From contig NZ_MDFM01000002.1 of NCBI RefSeq assembly GCF_002939985.1, forward strand, positions 62,001-126,000: 64,000 nucleotides of DNA. Direction: 5' to 3'. Below the pieces are notes generated by a model. It did not search any database. It worked only from the letters and a program-made list of their open reading frames with translations, and was not told the origin of the DNA. The position numbers and the translations under genes are program-made. Of this stretch, positions 1 to 9,404 are shown one piece after another (within the stretch, counting starts at the first letter, position 1; the number at the start of each line of letters is the position of its first letter). The DNA comes from Xanthomonas hortorum pv. cynarae (GTDB lineage Bacteria > Pseudomonadota > Gammaproteobacteria > Xanthomonadales > Xanthomonadaceae).

Positions 1-105
1 CACCGGGCAGGCCACCAGCAGAGCGAGCGCAAGCGCGCGACTCCTGGGTACAGCTCCGGCGTGGCGGCGGGATGGAGCCGCGTAGTGGCGGCTATCGGTC
101 GTCAT
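1..105 (-). CDS. putative lipoprotein or secreted protein, 5' end only
   Basis: Only the first 35 codons are in the window; the gene continues past the left edge. The ATG at 105-103 follows a good ribosome binding site (AGGAG, reading leftwards from about 119). The peptide starts MTTDSRHYAAPSRR and continues into a hydrophobic stretch ending LALALLVACPV. The basic N-terminus, hydrophobic core and LVAC (lipobox-like) suggest a signal peptide, perhaps of a lipoprotein. It lies downstream of the TonB-dependent receptor on the same strand but beyond that gene's terminator. The mature protein cannot be seen, so the function is unknown; a glycosidase or other carbohydrate enzyme would fit the context but is a guess. 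Confidence 0.6.
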   Translation of the reverse strand, partial: MTTDSRHYAAPSRRHAGAVPRSRALALALLVACPV

Positions 106-265
106 GGGAACTGCACTCCTGTAAGCGAAACGTGTTGGCAAGACGGCAACCGGCACGTGGATGGCGGAAGCGGGCCTGGCGATAGTCCTTCAAGCGCGAA
201 GGGATATGGCCAGTGGCACTTCTGAATGCAACCGATGGCCTGGCGCTGCAGGCGCAACGACAGGC

Positions 266-304
266 AAAAAAAAGCGCGCCACCGTGGAGGGACGGTGGCG
301 CGCC
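266..304 (-). terminator. rho-independent terminator of the TonB-dependent receptor gene
   Basis: Read on the minus strand, a strong GC-rich stem (GGCGCGCCACCGT paired with ACGGTGGCGCGC) is followed by eight T. It begins about 10 bases after the stop codon of the receptor gene. Confidence 0.9.
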
Positions 305-313
305 GGGACTACA

Positions 314-3055
314 TCAGAACTTGAAGTTCAACTGGGCCTGGTAGCCGCGGCCGTTCTTGTAGAACGCGGTCGGGGTATCACGCGTGTTGCTGAAGACCCG
401 GTAGGTGGAATCCAGCAGATTGGTCGCGCCGAAGGTGATGCCCATGTAATCGGTGATCTGATACGAGGCGTTCAAATCCAGCTGCTTGTAGGCATCTGCA
501 AAGTCACGCGACTGCAGGCGACCGATCTGGGTGAAGTACTTCGAGCGGTAGCTGTAGTTCACGCGCACCGTCCAGTCGCCGTGTTCCCAGTACGGAATCA
601 CGTTGTAGGTATCGCGCGACAGGTACGGCAGGTTCAAGCCGGAGCTGGAATCGGATTCGGCAAAGGTGTAGTTGGCCTGCAAGCCAAAACCCAGACCGAA
701 GGTCTGCTGGTAGTTGACCGACACGCCGGTGACCTTGGCGTCCGACACGTTGACCGGCGTGGTGACCTGGTAATCGCCCGGCCGGGCCGGCGGTGCCGGA
801 TTCAACGGCTGCGTGGTGGTAGTGCTTACGATGTAGGAGCTGATGTCGCGATAGAACACTTCACCGGACAACATGCTGGACGGGGCGAAATACCACTCGG
901 CCGCCAGATCGTAGTTGGTGGATTCGTACGGCTTCAGATCCGGGTTGCCGCCGTTGGCAGTCAGATCGCCGGTACCGCTGTTGATGGTGAACGTGCCGGC
1001 CAGATCGGCGTAGCGCGGACGCGCGATGACCTTGGCCGCCGAGAAGCGCAGCACGGTGTCGTCGGTGATGTCGTAGGCGATGTTGAAGCTCGGCAGCGCC
1101 TTGCGATAGTCGTTGGTCTCGGCAACACGGTCGAAGTTGGTGCCGCCATCGTTGCTCTGCCAGAACTCGGACTTGTCGGTGGTGTCGACCAGGCGCACAC
1201 CCACGTTACCGCGCCACTGGCCGGATTCGAAGTTCAACTGCGTGTAGACGTTCTGGGTGATTTCCTTGACCTGGAACGAGGCGCCGAAATCGGTGCGGTA
1301 CGGGCCCTGCGGCTGCGACAATAGATAGTTGCGCACCGAATCCAGACTCGCGGTCGACCAGTTGGTGAGATCGCCACTGGCACCCAAACCGTCGTACAGG
1401 CTGCTGGGCGTTCTGCCGGGATTGAACTGCGTCAACGACACTGCGTCGGTGGAGTTGATGCGATTGCCGCGTGCCTCTACGCCATTGTTGTGGTTGATGT
1501 ACTTGTAGCCGAACTGCAGCTTGGTGAACGGGCCCCATTCCAGGTCGCGCGAGGCGTCCCACTGGAAGTACTTTTCGTCGTCCTTGCTCTTCTGGTAGGC
1601 GATACCGCCGGCCTGCATGATAGGCGTCCCTGTACCGGGAACATTACCCACCTGACCTGGTGCCAGGCCTGCCGGATTGCCCGGTAACACCCAGTTGGCC
1701 GCGCCACCATTCTCATAATTGACCGCAGTGTTGCGGCCATCAAAGGCGTAGTTATAGCCGCCATCCTGCATCAGGTACTTCATCAGGTATTCGGGGTTCT
1801 TGCCACCCGTCGCCTCGGTGTAACCACCCTGCGTGGTGAAGACCCACTTTTCGCCCGACCAGTCGTGACGCAGGTTCAGGCTTTTGGTGGTAACAGTACT
1901 TTCGCGATAGATCGTGTCCAGCTGCGAATAGGGTTGGGCAAGACCGTTATCGGCGAAATTTGCAGACGTGACCACGCCATCCTGTACTGTCGCCCTATCG
2001 ATCAGACGCATATTGTTGATCTGGACCTGGTTTCCGTTCGCGTCCAGCGACCCATCGGCTGCCGGAGAAGAACAGTTCGGGCAGACATAGCGCGCCTGGC
2101 TGAAGTTGTTGTACTTGCCCTTGATGTACAGGCCGGTCAGGTTGAACTCGTTCTGCTCGTTGGGCTTCCACTGCAATGCACCCTGCAGGCCGCTGCGCTC
2201 GCGGGTCTGCTGGAAGAATGCACTGCTGATGCCGGCCGGCACGCGGGCGGTGGCCACATCGCTGCCGTCGCCGGTGATGGTGGCGCTGGCGGGGATGTTG
2301 GCACCGGTGGTGTAGCCGAAGTATTCGATACCGGCGCGTGCCAGGTCCTGCTTGTCGTGCGTGGCGGAGATCAACGCGCCGAAGGTTTCGTCGTCGTTCT
2401 TCCAGCTCCACAACGCCGAGCCGCGCGGATTACCTTCTTCCGAGCGATCGTTGTAGTTGTAGCCGATCGAGCCGCGGATGGTGTTCTTGGGCAGGTCCAG
2501 CGGCTTGCGGGTGTGCACGATCACGGTGCCGCCGATCGAGCCTTCGTCGATGCGCGCCTCGGGGGTCTTGTAGACCTCCATCAGGCCGATGATTTCCGGC
2601 GACAGCAGCGTGTAGTTGAAGGTACGGCCGCTGGTGTCGGTCGGGTTGCCGCCCCAGTCGCCGGAGGCGATGGTCTGGCCATTGAGCAGCACGCGGTTCA
2701 ATGCCGGGTCGGTGCCGTTGATGCTGACCTTTTCGCCTTCGCCGAACTGGCGGTCGACGCTGATGCCCGGCAGGTGCGAGAGCGATTCTGCCGCATTGAT
2801 GTCCGGGAACTTGCCGATGTCTTCGGCGCTGATGGCGTCGACGATCGAGTTGGCCGAGCGCTTGACCGCCTGGCTCTTCTCCAGCGAAGCGCGGTAGCCG
2901 GTGACGGTGATCGTGTCCAGCTCGGTGGTGGACGAGGGCGCGTTTGGAGCAGCTTGCGGAGCGGCTTGCTGTTCTTGTCCGGCAGCCATGGCAGCGCCGG
3001 AGTAGTACAGGGCGGCGGTAATACAGAATGCTAACGTCGTGGTGCGGCTGTGCAT
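314..3055 (-). CDS. TonB-dependent receptor, Xanthomonas/Caulobacter type
   Basis: A 913-residue outer-membrane receptor that takes up a ligand using energy from TonB-ExbB-ExbD. The start at 3055 was chosen over an upstream in-frame ATG because GAGG lies just before it and the protein then opens with a signal peptide (MHSRTTTLAFCITAALYYS, cleavage near AMA). A TonB-box-like segment TITVTGYRASLEKS follows at about residue 47, then the plug domain (AEDIGKFPDINAAESLSHLPG, RVLLNGQTIASGD) and a long barrel ending in Phe (QLNFKF). The RASLEKS/DINAAESL pattern is that of the Xanthomonas-Caulobacter receptor family, many members of which import plant-derived sugars. The divergent glucokinase and two LacI-type operators upstream support a carbohydrate ligand, but the ligand itself cannot be told from the sequence. 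Confidence 0.93.
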   Translation of the reverse strand: MHSRTTTLAFCITAALYYSGAAMAAGQEQQAAPQAAPNAPSSTTELDTITVTGYRASLEKSQAVKRSANSIVDAISAEDIGKFPDINAAESLSHLPGISVDRQFGEGEKVSINGTDPALNRVLLNGQTIASGDWGGNPTDTSGRTFNYTLLSPEIIGLMEVYKTPEARIDEGSIGGTVIVHTRKPLDLPKNTIRGSIGYNYNDRSEEGNPRGSALWSWKNDDETFGALISATHDKQDLARAGIEYFGYTTGANIPASATITGDGSDVATARVPAGISSAFFQQTRERSGLQGALQWKPNEQNEFNLTGLYIKGKYNNFSQARYVCPNCSSPAADGSLDANGNQVQINNMRLIDRATVQDGVVTSANFADNGLAQPYSQLDTIYRESTVTTKSLNLRHDWSGEKWVFTTQGGYTEATGGKNPEYLMKYLMQDGGYNYAFDGRNTAVNYENGGAANWVLPGNPAGLAPGQVGNVPGTGTPIMQAGGIAYQKSKDDEKYFQWDASRDLEWGPFTKLQFGYKYINHNNGVEARGNRINSTDAVSLTQFNPGRTPSSLYDGLGASGDLTNWSTASLDSVRNYLLSQPQGPYRTDFGASFQVKEITQNVYTQLNFESGQWRGNVGVRLVDTTDKSEFWQSNDGGTNFDRVAETNDYRKALPSFNIAYDITDDTVLRFSAAKVIARPRYADLAGTFTINSGTGDLTANGGNPDLKPYESTNYDLAAEWYFAPSSMLSGEVFYRDISSYIVSTTTTQPLNPAPPARPGDYQVTTPVNVSDAKVTGVSVNYQQTFGLGFGLQANYTFAESDSSSGLNLPYLSRDTYNVIPYWEHGDWTVRVNYSYRSKYFTQIGRLQSRDFADAYKQLDLNASYQITDYMGITFGATNLLDSTYRVFSNTRDTPTAFYKNGRGYQAQLNFKF

Positions 3056-3390
3056 GGCTAAACCTCGTTGGTTAGTGCTTTGAGCGCGGATGGCCCGTGG
3101 TGAGGCGCAACGCGCTCGGCGTGGCCGGCAAAACAACACGCCCTGACCGATCGCGGTGATTGCGCTGGCACGCGTCGTGAGAAGCGGGTCCAGGCGATTC
3201 GCGTGGTAGAGGAGGTGTCCCCCGTGTGGTGAAGCGGTGTGGCGAATGCGACTTCAGCGAGTCGAACGTCGGGTGACGCACCACTCACGAATCCGGAATC
3301 GGCAGGCGAGGGGATGGCCCGATGTTCAGTCCCGAACAGTCCATGGCCCCTCCTGCCAGAACCCTGATTTGGATCGAGTCTCGCGTAGCG

Positions 3391-3406
3391 TTGACAGCGT
3401 TGTCAA
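3391..3406. promoter_or_regulatory. LacI-type operator candidate 1
   Basis: TTGACAGCGTTGTCAA, with arms TTGACA and TGTCAA and a GCGT centre. LacI-family operators are even palindromes with a central CG, and this one shares GACA-GTTGTC with the second site. It lies about 335 bases upstream of the receptor start and 350 upstream of glucokinase, so it could serve either gene. The regulator is not in the window. Confidence 0.55.
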
Positions 3407-3679
3407 CACATCGTCACAGATCTCTGAAGCGCCTGCGATTGCGCTGCAATGCAGCAAATTTGCGACAGGGTTCCGTTTGCGCCGATGCAGTTGCGCAGCA
3501 CGGCGTGAGAACGTGCGCATCGCGATTCGCTGTTTCTATGGTGAATTCGCAATGCAATGCGTCCCGACGCTGATTTGTGCGGAAATCGCTGCCACAGATG
3601 CGGATTTTTGGTGGATGATGAAATCAACAGCGCCCCGCATAAATCGTGATCGCAACGGTTGCGTTACAGGGCGATTGCT

Positions 3680-3691
3680 GACAACGTTGTC
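3680..3691. promoter_or_regulatory. LacI-type operator candidate 2
   Basis: GACAACGTTGTC is a perfect 12-base palindrome centred on CG, preceded by T. It is 66 bases before the glucokinase GTG, where a repressor bound to the promoter would act. It matches the core of the site at 3391. Confidence 0.6.
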
Positions 3692-3757
3692 TACCCGTTA
3701 CCGTTCGTCGGCTAACGGGACATGACACCGGCCCGCTGCCATTTATCAGGAGAACGC

Positions 3758-4774
3758 GTGAGCGCAAGCAGCCCAATGGACGCGGTGTCTTTTCCGCGCA
3801 CCGAAACCTTCGTGGCCGCAGATGTGGGCGGGACGCATGTGCGCCTGGCGCTGGTGTGCGAAAGCATCGATCCACGCAAGCCGGTCACTGTGCTGGACTA
3901 CCGCAAGTACCGCTGCGCCGATTACCCGGGCCTGGCCGAGATCATGTCGGCATTCTTCGCGGAGCTGGGCTGTGCGCCGGTGAAGCGCGGCGTCATCGCC
4001 AGCGCCGGTTACGCGCTGGAAGACGGCAGCGTGATCACCGCCAATCTGCCGTGGGTGCTGGCACCGGGGCAGATTCGCAGCCAGCTCGGCATGCAGGCCT
4101 TGCATCTGGTCAACGATTTCGAAGCGGTCGCCTATGCGGCCAATTACATGGTCGGCAATCAGGTCCTGCAGTTGTCTGGCCCCCCGCAGGGTGCAACAGG
4201 TCCGGCGCTGATCCTGGGCCCCGGCACCGGGTTGGGCGCAGCGTTGTGGATTCCCAACGGCGCCAACGCGGTGGTGTTGCCGACCGAAGCCGGCCACGCC
4301 GCACTCGCGGCAGCCAGCGATCTGGAAGTGGCGTTACTGCAGCAACTGCGCCGCACGCGCACGCACGTGGCCACCGAACATCTGCTTTCCGGCCCGGGCT
4401 TGTTGAATCTCTATACCGCGCTGGCCGCACTGCGCAGCGAGTCGGCCGTGCACGCCAGCCCGTCTGACGTCACCGCCGCCGCATTGGCCGGTAACGACAC
4501 GTTGGCACGCGATGCCTTGCAGGCGTTCTGCGGTTTCATGGGGAGCGTGGTCGGCGACATGATCCTGCTGTACGGCGTGCGCAGCGGTGTCTATCTGGCT
4601 GGCGGCTTCCTGCCGCAGATCGCCACCTTCATCGCCGAAAGCGACTTCGTCGCGCGCCTGCTCGACAAGGGCGCCTTGCGTCCAGCGCTGGAGCAGGTGC
4701 CGGTCAGCATCGTCGAACATGGCCAGCTCGGTGTGATCGGCGCGGCCAGCTGGTTTTTGCAGCACGGGCGCTGA
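3758..4774 (+). CDS. glk: glucokinase (Glk family)
   Basis: ATP-dependent phosphorylation of glucose to glucose 6-phosphate in the cytoplasm. The GTG start was chosen because AGGAG lies five bases before it; the frame is also open upstream and an ATG follows at 3776. This start gives 338 residues, close to the usual glucokinase length of about 320. Visible motifs are the phosphate-binding FVAADVGGTHVRLAL (about residues 18-32), the sugar-binding region with LVNDFEA, GPGTGLGAAL in the ATPase fold, PTEAGHA, and C-terminal YLAGGFLPQI. It diverges from a TonB-dependent receptor and has a LacI-type palindrome in front, suggesting control by sugar supply. ROK kinases were considered, but the overall pattern fits the Glk (PF02685) family better. 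Confidence 0.9.
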   Translation: MSASSPMDAVSFPRTETFVAADVGGTHVRLALVCESIDPRKPVTVLDYRKYRCADYPGLAEIMSAFFAELGCAPVKRGVIASAGYALEDGSVITANLPWVLAPGQIRSQLGMQALHLVNDFEAVAYAANYMVGNQVLQLSGPPQGATGPALILGPGTGLGAALWIPNGANAVVLPTEAGHAALAAASDLEVALLQQLRRTRTHVATEHLLSGPGLLNLYTALAALRSESAVHASPSDVTAAALAGNDTLARDALQAFCGFMGSVVGDMILLYGVRSGVYLAGGFLPQIATFIAESDFVARLLDKGALRPALEQVPVSIVEHGQLGVIGAASWFLQHGR

Positions 4775-4785
4775 TTCGATCTCCC

Positions 4786-4853
4786 GTAGGAGCGCACCTG
4801 GGCGCGATGAAGCGTTATCGATAACGCCTCGTCGCGCCCAGGTGCGCTCCTAC
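4786..4853. repeat. GTAG-headed REP hairpin
   Basis: A 68-base imperfect palindrome between the convergent glk and rsmE genes. Its arms begin GTAGGAGCGCACCTGGGCGC and end in the complementary ...GCGCTCCTAC, with the inner palindrome GCGTTATCGATAACGC as apex. A related copy is at 17700. GTAG-headed REP elements are known in Xanthomonadaceae. It may also act as a two-way terminator. Confidence 0.85.
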
Positions 4854-4890
4854 GCTGTAGAGCGAGCATCAGACGACCCGCAGCATCGCC

Positions 4891-5625
4891 CTATAGATCC
4901 CCAAACCGCGACTGCAGCGCCGCAATCGCCGCAAGCCCTGCGGTTTCGGTGCGCAGAATGCGTGGACCCAATTGCAACCCGCTGAAACCAGCCTCGCCGA
5001 GGATTGCGCGGTCGCGCGGCGACCAACCGCCTTCCGGCCCGATCGCCACGATCACACGCTGTTGCGCGGCGACCGGCAGCGTGGCCAGGCGATGCTCGCC
5101 ATGCGGGTCCAGCGTCAGCCGTAGCGCATGCGGATCGCTGGCCTGCGCCGCGTCCTGCAGGCCCAGTGGCGCAGCGACCGTGGGCACGCGTGCACGCCCG
5201 GATTGCTCGCAGGCCGAGATCACCACGCTGCGCCAGTGCGTCACGCGTTTTTCCATCCGCGCCGGATCCAGCTTGACCTCGGTGCGCTCGGCGTTGACCG
5301 GCACGATCGCCGCAACCCCCAACTCGGTCGCCTTCTGCAGGATCAGGTCCATCTTCTCGCCGCGCGCGATGCCCTGGATCAGCGTGATCGACAACGGCGA
5401 TTCGTTGCACAGCGGCTGCGCACGTTCCAGCATTGCGCGCGCTTCGCGCTTGCCGGCCAGCGTGATACGCGCGTGGTAGTCGCTGCCGTCGCCGTTGAAC
5501 AGGATGCAGGCATCGCCCTCGCGCAGTCGCAGCACACGCAGCAGGTGATTGGCCGACTCCTCCGGCAGCGTCACTTCCTGGTCGCAGTGCAGCGGCAGCG
5601 CGACATGCGAGCGGGTCAGGCGCAT
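4891..5625 (-). CDS. rsmE: 16S rRNA (uracil-1498-N3) methyltransferase RsmE
   Basis: SPOUT-fold methyltransferase that methylates N3 of U1498 in 16S rRNA, using S-adenosylmethionine. The 244-residue protein starts at MRLTRSHVALPL (5625); a longer frame upstream has no support. The N-terminal PUA-like part contains HLLRVLRLREGD, and the C-terminal knot carries the SAM-binding motifs IVAIGPEGGWS and LGPRILRTETAGL, the signature of this family. The start overlaps the 3' end of bioA by 10 bases, so the two genes are probably translated together. Confidence 0.95.
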   Translation of the reverse strand: MRLTRSHVALPLHCDQEVTLPEESANHLLRVLRLREGDACILFNGDGSDYHARITLAGKREARAMLERAQPLCNESPLSITLIQGIARGEKMDLILQKATELGVAAIVPVNAERTEVKLDPARMEKRVTHWRSVVISACEQSGRARVPTVAAPLGLQDAAQASDPHALRLTLDPHGEHRLATLPVAAQQRVIVAIGPEGGWSPRDRAILGEAGFSGLQLGPRILRTETAGLAAIAALQSRFGDL

Positions 5626-7034
5626 GCAACGGCCTCCTCGATGGCATGGCGGGTGGTGGCAGCCAGCAGCGCAAGCTGTGCTTCGTCCACGCAATACGGC
5701 GGCATCCAGTACAGCACATCGCCGAGCGGGCGCAGCACCACGCCCTTGTCGAGGGCCGCGCGATAGGCCTTCAGGCCCACCCGCGCCGCTGCCGGGAACG
5801 GCGTGCGCTTGTCGCCGCCCTGGGTGAGCTCGAACGCCACGATCATGCCGGCCTGGCGCACGTCCGCCACGTCGGGGTGTTCACCGATCTGCGCGGCCAA
5901 TGCGCGCATGTGCGCGGCCGTGTGCTGGTTGCGCGCAATCACATCGTCGTCTGCAAAAATCTGCAAGGTGGCCAGTGCCGCCGCACACGCCAGCGGATTG
6001 CCGGTGTAACTATGCGAATGCAGAAACGCACGTTCGCGCGAATCATCGAGAAAGGCGTCGTACAACTGCTGCGTGGCCAGCACCGCCGAGAGCGGCAGAA
6101 AGCCACCGGTCAATCCCTTGGACAGACACAGCAGGTCAGGCATGACACCGGCCTGCTCGCAGGCGAACAAGCTGCCGGTGCGGCCAAAGCCGGTGGCGAT
6201 CTCGTCGGCGATCAAGAACGCGCCATGCGCATCGCATAGTTCGCGCGCACGCCGTAAGTAAGCCGGGTGATACATGCGCATGCCGCCTGCGCATTGCACG
6301 CGCGGCTCCAGGATCAGCGCGCAGATCTCGCCGGGCGATCGTTCAAACAACGCCTGCAACGCATCGGCGGCCTGCAGCGCATAGTCTTCCGCGCTCTGTC
6401 CGGGCTCGGCCAGATACGCATCCGGCGAGGGCGCAAAGATCGATTCCAGCAGCAGCGGCGCATACACGCGGCGATACAGCGGAATGTCGCCGACCGACAG
6501 CGCGCCGATGGTCTCGCCGTGGTAGCCGTTTTCCAGCGCCACGAAGCGGGTGCGGCGATGCTCGCCCCGGTTGTGGAAATAATGGAAGGCCATCTTCAAC
6601 GCCACTTCCACGCCGGCCGACCCATTGTCGGCATAGAACACTTTAGATAGCGGCGCGCGGCCGGCCTGACGTGGCGCAATCGCCAACAGGCGCTCGGCCA
6701 GTTGCACTGCCGGCGCATGGGTGAAGCCGGCCAGCATCACCTGCTCCAGCTCGCCGGCCTGGCGCGCGATGGCCGCGCCGATGCGCGGTTCGGTGTGGCC
6801 GAACAGGTTGGTCCACCAACTGCTGACCGCATCCAGATAGTGGCGGCCGTCGTAACCGACCAGCCACGCACCGTCGCCACGCGCGATCGGCACCAGTGGA
6901 AGTGTGTGCGGGTGCTCGCGCATCTGCGTGCAGGGGTGCCACAGCACCTCAAGATCGCGTTGCCGCCAATGTTCGGCAGCTTGAGAGGCTGCCGGGTCTG
7001 CTAGGATTTCGGGCTCATGAACATGTCGATGCAT
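5616..7034 (-). CDS. bioA: adenosylmethionine-8-amino-7-oxononanoate aminotransferase BioA
   Basis: PLP-dependent aminotransferase of biotin synthesis: it converts KAPA to DAPA with S-adenosylmethionine as amino donor. At 472 residues it is slightly longer than usual (about 430). Visible are LWHPCTQM and DAVSSWWTNLFGH near the N-terminus (substrate side), YADNGSAGVEVALKMA (PLP phosphate binding), LIADEIATGFGRTG, and the PLP lysine in LCLSKGLTGG (about K306). It is divergent from nudE with 41 bases between starts, so their promoters must overlap. No other biotin gene is in the window. Confidence 0.95.
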   Translation of the reverse strand: MHRHVHEPEILADPAASQAAEHWRQRDLEVLWHPCTQMREHPHTLPLVPIARGDGAWLVGYDGRHYLDAVSSWWTNLFGHTEPRIGAAIARQAGELEQVMLAGFTHAPAVQLAERLLAIAPRQAGRAPLSKVFYADNGSAGVEVALKMAFHYFHNRGEHRRTRFVALENGYHGETIGALSVGDIPLYRRVYAPLLLESIFAPSPDAYLAEPGQSAEDYALQAADALQALFERSPGEICALILEPRVQCAGGMRMYHPAYLRRARELCDAHGAFLIADEIATGFGRTGSLFACEQAGVMPDLLCLSKGLTGGFLPLSAVLATQQLYDAFLDDSRERAFLHSHSYTGNPLACAAALATLQIFADDDVIARNQHTAAHMRALAAQIGEHPDVADVRQAGMIVAFELTQGGDKRTPFPAAARVGLKAYRAALDKGVVLRPLGDVLYWMPPYCVDEAQLALLAATTRHAIEEAVACA

Positions 7035-7075
7035 ACGCCTATTCTATCGGTCGCCCCCGCCCCTGCGTGTCACGC

Positions 7076-7624
7076 ATGAGCCCGCGTCTGCCGACCATCC
7101 ACAAGATCACCGATCTCGGTGACGGGCCGTTCCGTCGCCAGCAACTGGATCTGGAATTTTCCAACGGCGAGCGCCGCTTGTACGAACGCCAACTCAGCCA
7201 GGGCCACGGCGCGGTGGTGGTGGTGCCGATGCTGGATGCGCAGACCGTGCTGCTGGTGCGCGAGTACGCCGCCGGCGTGCATCGCTACGAGCTGGGTCTG
7301 GTCAAGGGCCGCATCGATGCCGGCGAGACGCCGGAGCAGGCGGCCGACCGCGAACTCAAGGAAGAAGCCGGTTACGGCGCGCGCCAGGTGCAGGTGCTGC
7401 GCGCGATGACGCTCGCTCCTACTTATATGAGTCACCAATCCTGGTTGGTGCTGGCGCGCGATCTCTACCCCGAGCGGTTGGTTGGCGACGAGCCCGAAGA
7501 GATGGAAGTGATTCCCTGGCCGATTGCCCGTCTGGCCGACTTGATGCTGCGCGACGATTTCTCCGAAGGCCGTTCGCTGGCTGCCCTGTTCATTGCGCGC
7601 GAGTGGCTGGAGCGCAATCCATGA
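7076..7624 (+). CDS. nudE: Nudix hydrolase, ADP-compounds hydrolase NudE-like
   Basis: A 182-residue hydrolase of nucleoside diphosphates linked to another group (NudE acts on ADP-ribose, NADH and Ap3A). The Nudix box is perfect: G-x5-E-x7-RELKEEAGY, beginning GRIDAGETPEQ at about residues 81-86. The start at 7076 is inferred from homology to the family (SPRLPTIHKITDLGDGPF); the upstream extension overlaps bioA and is not protein-like. It is first in an operon whose genes overlap by four bases: nudE-cysQ-mazG-ynfA. The first three remove unwanted nucleotides. Confidence 0.88.
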   Translation: MSPRLPTIHKITDLGDGPFRRQQLDLEFSNGERRLYERQLSQGHGAVVVVPMLDAQTVLLVREYAAGVHRYELGLVKGRIDAGETPEQAADRELKEEAGYGARQVQVLRAMTLAPTYMSHQSWLVLARDLYPERLVGDEPEEMEVIPWPIARLADLMLRDDFSEGRSLAALFIAREWLERNP

Positions 7625-8421
7625 TCCGCATTCCGATGGAACTGCGCGAAACCGTGATCGCCATTGCCCGCGAGGCGGGTGATGCGATCATGCAGGTGTA
7701 CGCGCAGGACTTCGCGGTGCAGATCAAGGACGACGCCAGCCCGCTGACCCAGGCCGACCTGGCCGCCAATCGCGTCATCGTCGATGCGCTGCGCCGGGTC
7801 ACGCCGGACGTGCCGGTGCTGTCGGAAGAATCCGCGCACATCGCCTGGGAAGAACGCCAGTACTGGACCAGTTACTGGTTGGTCGACCCGCTCGACGGCA
7901 CCCGCGAGTTCGTCAAGCGCAACGGCGAGTTCAGCGTCAACATCGCGTTGATCCACATGGGCGCGCCGGTGCTCGGCGTGGTGCAGGCACCGGTCGATGG
8001 CCGGGTCTGGTACGCGGCGCGCGGGGAGAACGCCTACCGCCGCGATGGCCATCGCGACGAAATGCTGCAGACGCGCACGCCCGCCGCCACACCGCTACGG
8101 GTGGCCGCCAGCCGTTCGCACCGCGACGCGCGCACCGCGGCCGCACTGGAGCGCATGGGCGAGATCGATGTGGTGGCGCAGGGCTCGTCGTTGAAGTTCT
8201 GCCGCATCGCCGAAGGCGATCTCGACGTCTATCCACGCTTCGGCCCCACGTCCGAGTGGGACACCGCTGCCGGCCAGTGTGTGCTGCATGCCGCCGGCGG
8301 CGTGTTGCTGGCGGGCGGCTCCGGCAAACCGTTTCGCTACAACCGCCGCGACACCTTGCTCAACGGTGATTTCATCGCGTTGGGCGATCCGAATCTGCCG
8401 TGGCGCAGTTGGCTGGTATGA
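7621..8421 (+). CDS. cysQ: 3'(2'),5'-bisphosphate nucleotidase CysQ
   Basis: A Mg-dependent phosphatase of the inositol monophosphatase superfamily, 266 residues. It hydrolyses 3'-phosphoadenosine 5'-phosphate, the by-product of sulfate assimilation, to AMP. The metal-binding residues are visible in [19 protein letters not shown] and [17 protein letters not shown]. The ATG overlaps the nudE stop codon (ATGA), which indicates translational coupling, and the 3' end overlaps mazG in the same way. Confidence 0.95.
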   Translation: MIRIPMELRETVIAIAREAGDAIMQVYAQDFAVQIKDDASPLTQADLAANRVIVDALRRVTPDVPVLSEESAHIAWEERQYWTSYWLVDPLDGTREFVKRNGEFSVNIALIHMGAPVLGVVQAPVDGRVWYAARGENAYRRDGHRDEMLQTRTPAATPLRVAASRSHRDARTAAALERMGEIDVVAQGSSLKFCRIAEGDLDVYPRFGPTSEWDTAAGQCVLHAAGGVLLAGGSGKPFRYNRRDTLLNGDFIALGDPNLPWRSWLV

Positions 8422-9404
8422 GCGTCGCTATGCCTCAGACCCCGCCGACCGGCGACATCCAGCGCCTGCTGCAGTTGATGGCGCGTCTGCGCGATCGCGA
8501 GCACGGCTGTCCCTGGGATGTGGAGCAGACCTTCGCCAGCATTGCGCCGTACACGATCGAAGAAGCCTACGAAGTCGCCGACGCCATCGATCGCAACGAC
8601 CTGCCGGGCCTGCGCGACGAGTTGGGCGACCTGCTGCTGCAGGTGGTCTTCCATGCACAGATGGCAGCAGAGCAGGGCGCATTCGACTTTGCCGACGTGG
8701 TCGCCACACTCAGCGACAAGCTGGTGCGCCGCCACCTGCATGTCTTCGCCGATCAACAGGTCGACGGCGCGCAGGCCGTGAGCGCCAACTGGGAGCAGAT
8801 CAAGCGCGAAGAACGGCGTGCAGCCGGCCATCAGGACGACTCCGCACTTGCCGGTATCGCACGCGGCCTGCCGGAGTGGCAGCGCTCCACCAAGCTGCAG
8901 TCGCGCGCGGCGCGGGTCGGCTTCGACTGGCCCGGCCCGGCACCGGTGCTGGAAAAACTGCAGGAAGAAATCGAAGAATTGCGCGTGGAGTTCGCACGCG
9001 GCCCGGTCGCCGACAACCAGGCACGGCTGGAAGACGAGCTTGGCGATGTGTTGTTTGTCTGCGCCAACCTGGCGCGGCACGCCAAGGTCGATGTGGGCGC
9101 CGCACTGCGCCATGCCAATCTCAAATTCGAGCGCCGCTTTCGCGCCATGGAAGCGCTGGCGCAGACCGCAGACACCAACCTGGCAGCACTGTCCCTGGAC
9201 CAACAGGAAGCGCTGTGGCAACAGGTCAAGCGCGGCGAGCGAGGCGAGGATCCGGCTGCTTTCGACCAGCTGGTCGCTGGCAAACCTGCCACCTATCAGT
9301 CAGTCGTCGGCGAGCAAGGTCTCGATGCCTCCGACCCGCATCAGGCAGACCGCCACCAGCAGGATTTGAACAAGCAAGATTTCGACAAGCCAGACCGCGC
9401 ATGA
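8418..9404 (+). CDS. mazG: nucleoside triphosphate pyrophosphohydrolase MazG
   Basis: Hydrolyses (d)NTPs to NMP and pyrophosphate, removing abnormal nucleotides. Of 328 residues, about the first 270 match Maz[20 protein letters not shown], then two helical MazG repeats with the metal-binding [10 protein letters not shown]...[15 protein letters not shown] and [10 protein letters not shown]...[17 protein letters not shown]. The last about 45 residues ([18 protein letters not shown]) are a hydrophilic tail not found in the roughly 263-residue E. coli protein. Four-base overlaps join it to cysQ and to the next gene. Confidence 0.95.
   Translation: MSVAMPQTPPTGDIQRLLQLMARLRDREHGCPWDVEQTFASIAPYTIEEAYEVADAIDRNDLPGLRDELGDLLLQVVFHAQMAAEQGAFDFADVVATLSDKLVRRHLHVFADQQVDGAQAVSANWEQIKREERRAAGHQDDSALAGIARGLPEWQRSTKLQSRAARVGFDWPGPAPVLEKLQEEIEELRVEFARGPVADNQARLEDELGDVLFVCANLARHAKVDVGAALRHANLKFERRFRAMEALAQTADTNLAALSLDQQEALWQQVKRGERGEDPAAFDQLVAGKPATYQSVVGEQGLDASDPHQADRHQQDLNKQDFDKPDRA

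Larger units (their letters stand above)
3056..3757. other. regulatory intergenic region between receptor and glucokinase
   Basis: About 700 bases without a convincing gene, between two divergently transcribed genes. It holds two palindromes of the LacI-family kind (listed separately), one in the middle and one about 65 bases before the glucokinase start. The reading frames here are short and lack ribosome binding sites or recognisable protein features. Confidence 0.6.

Noticed and set aside
161-3034. Long open frames on the plus strand opposite the first TonB-dependent receptor
   Set aside because: They are antisense to a well-supported gene, have no ribosome binding sites and show the Arg/Gly/Val-rich make-up typical of antisense frames in high-GC DNA.
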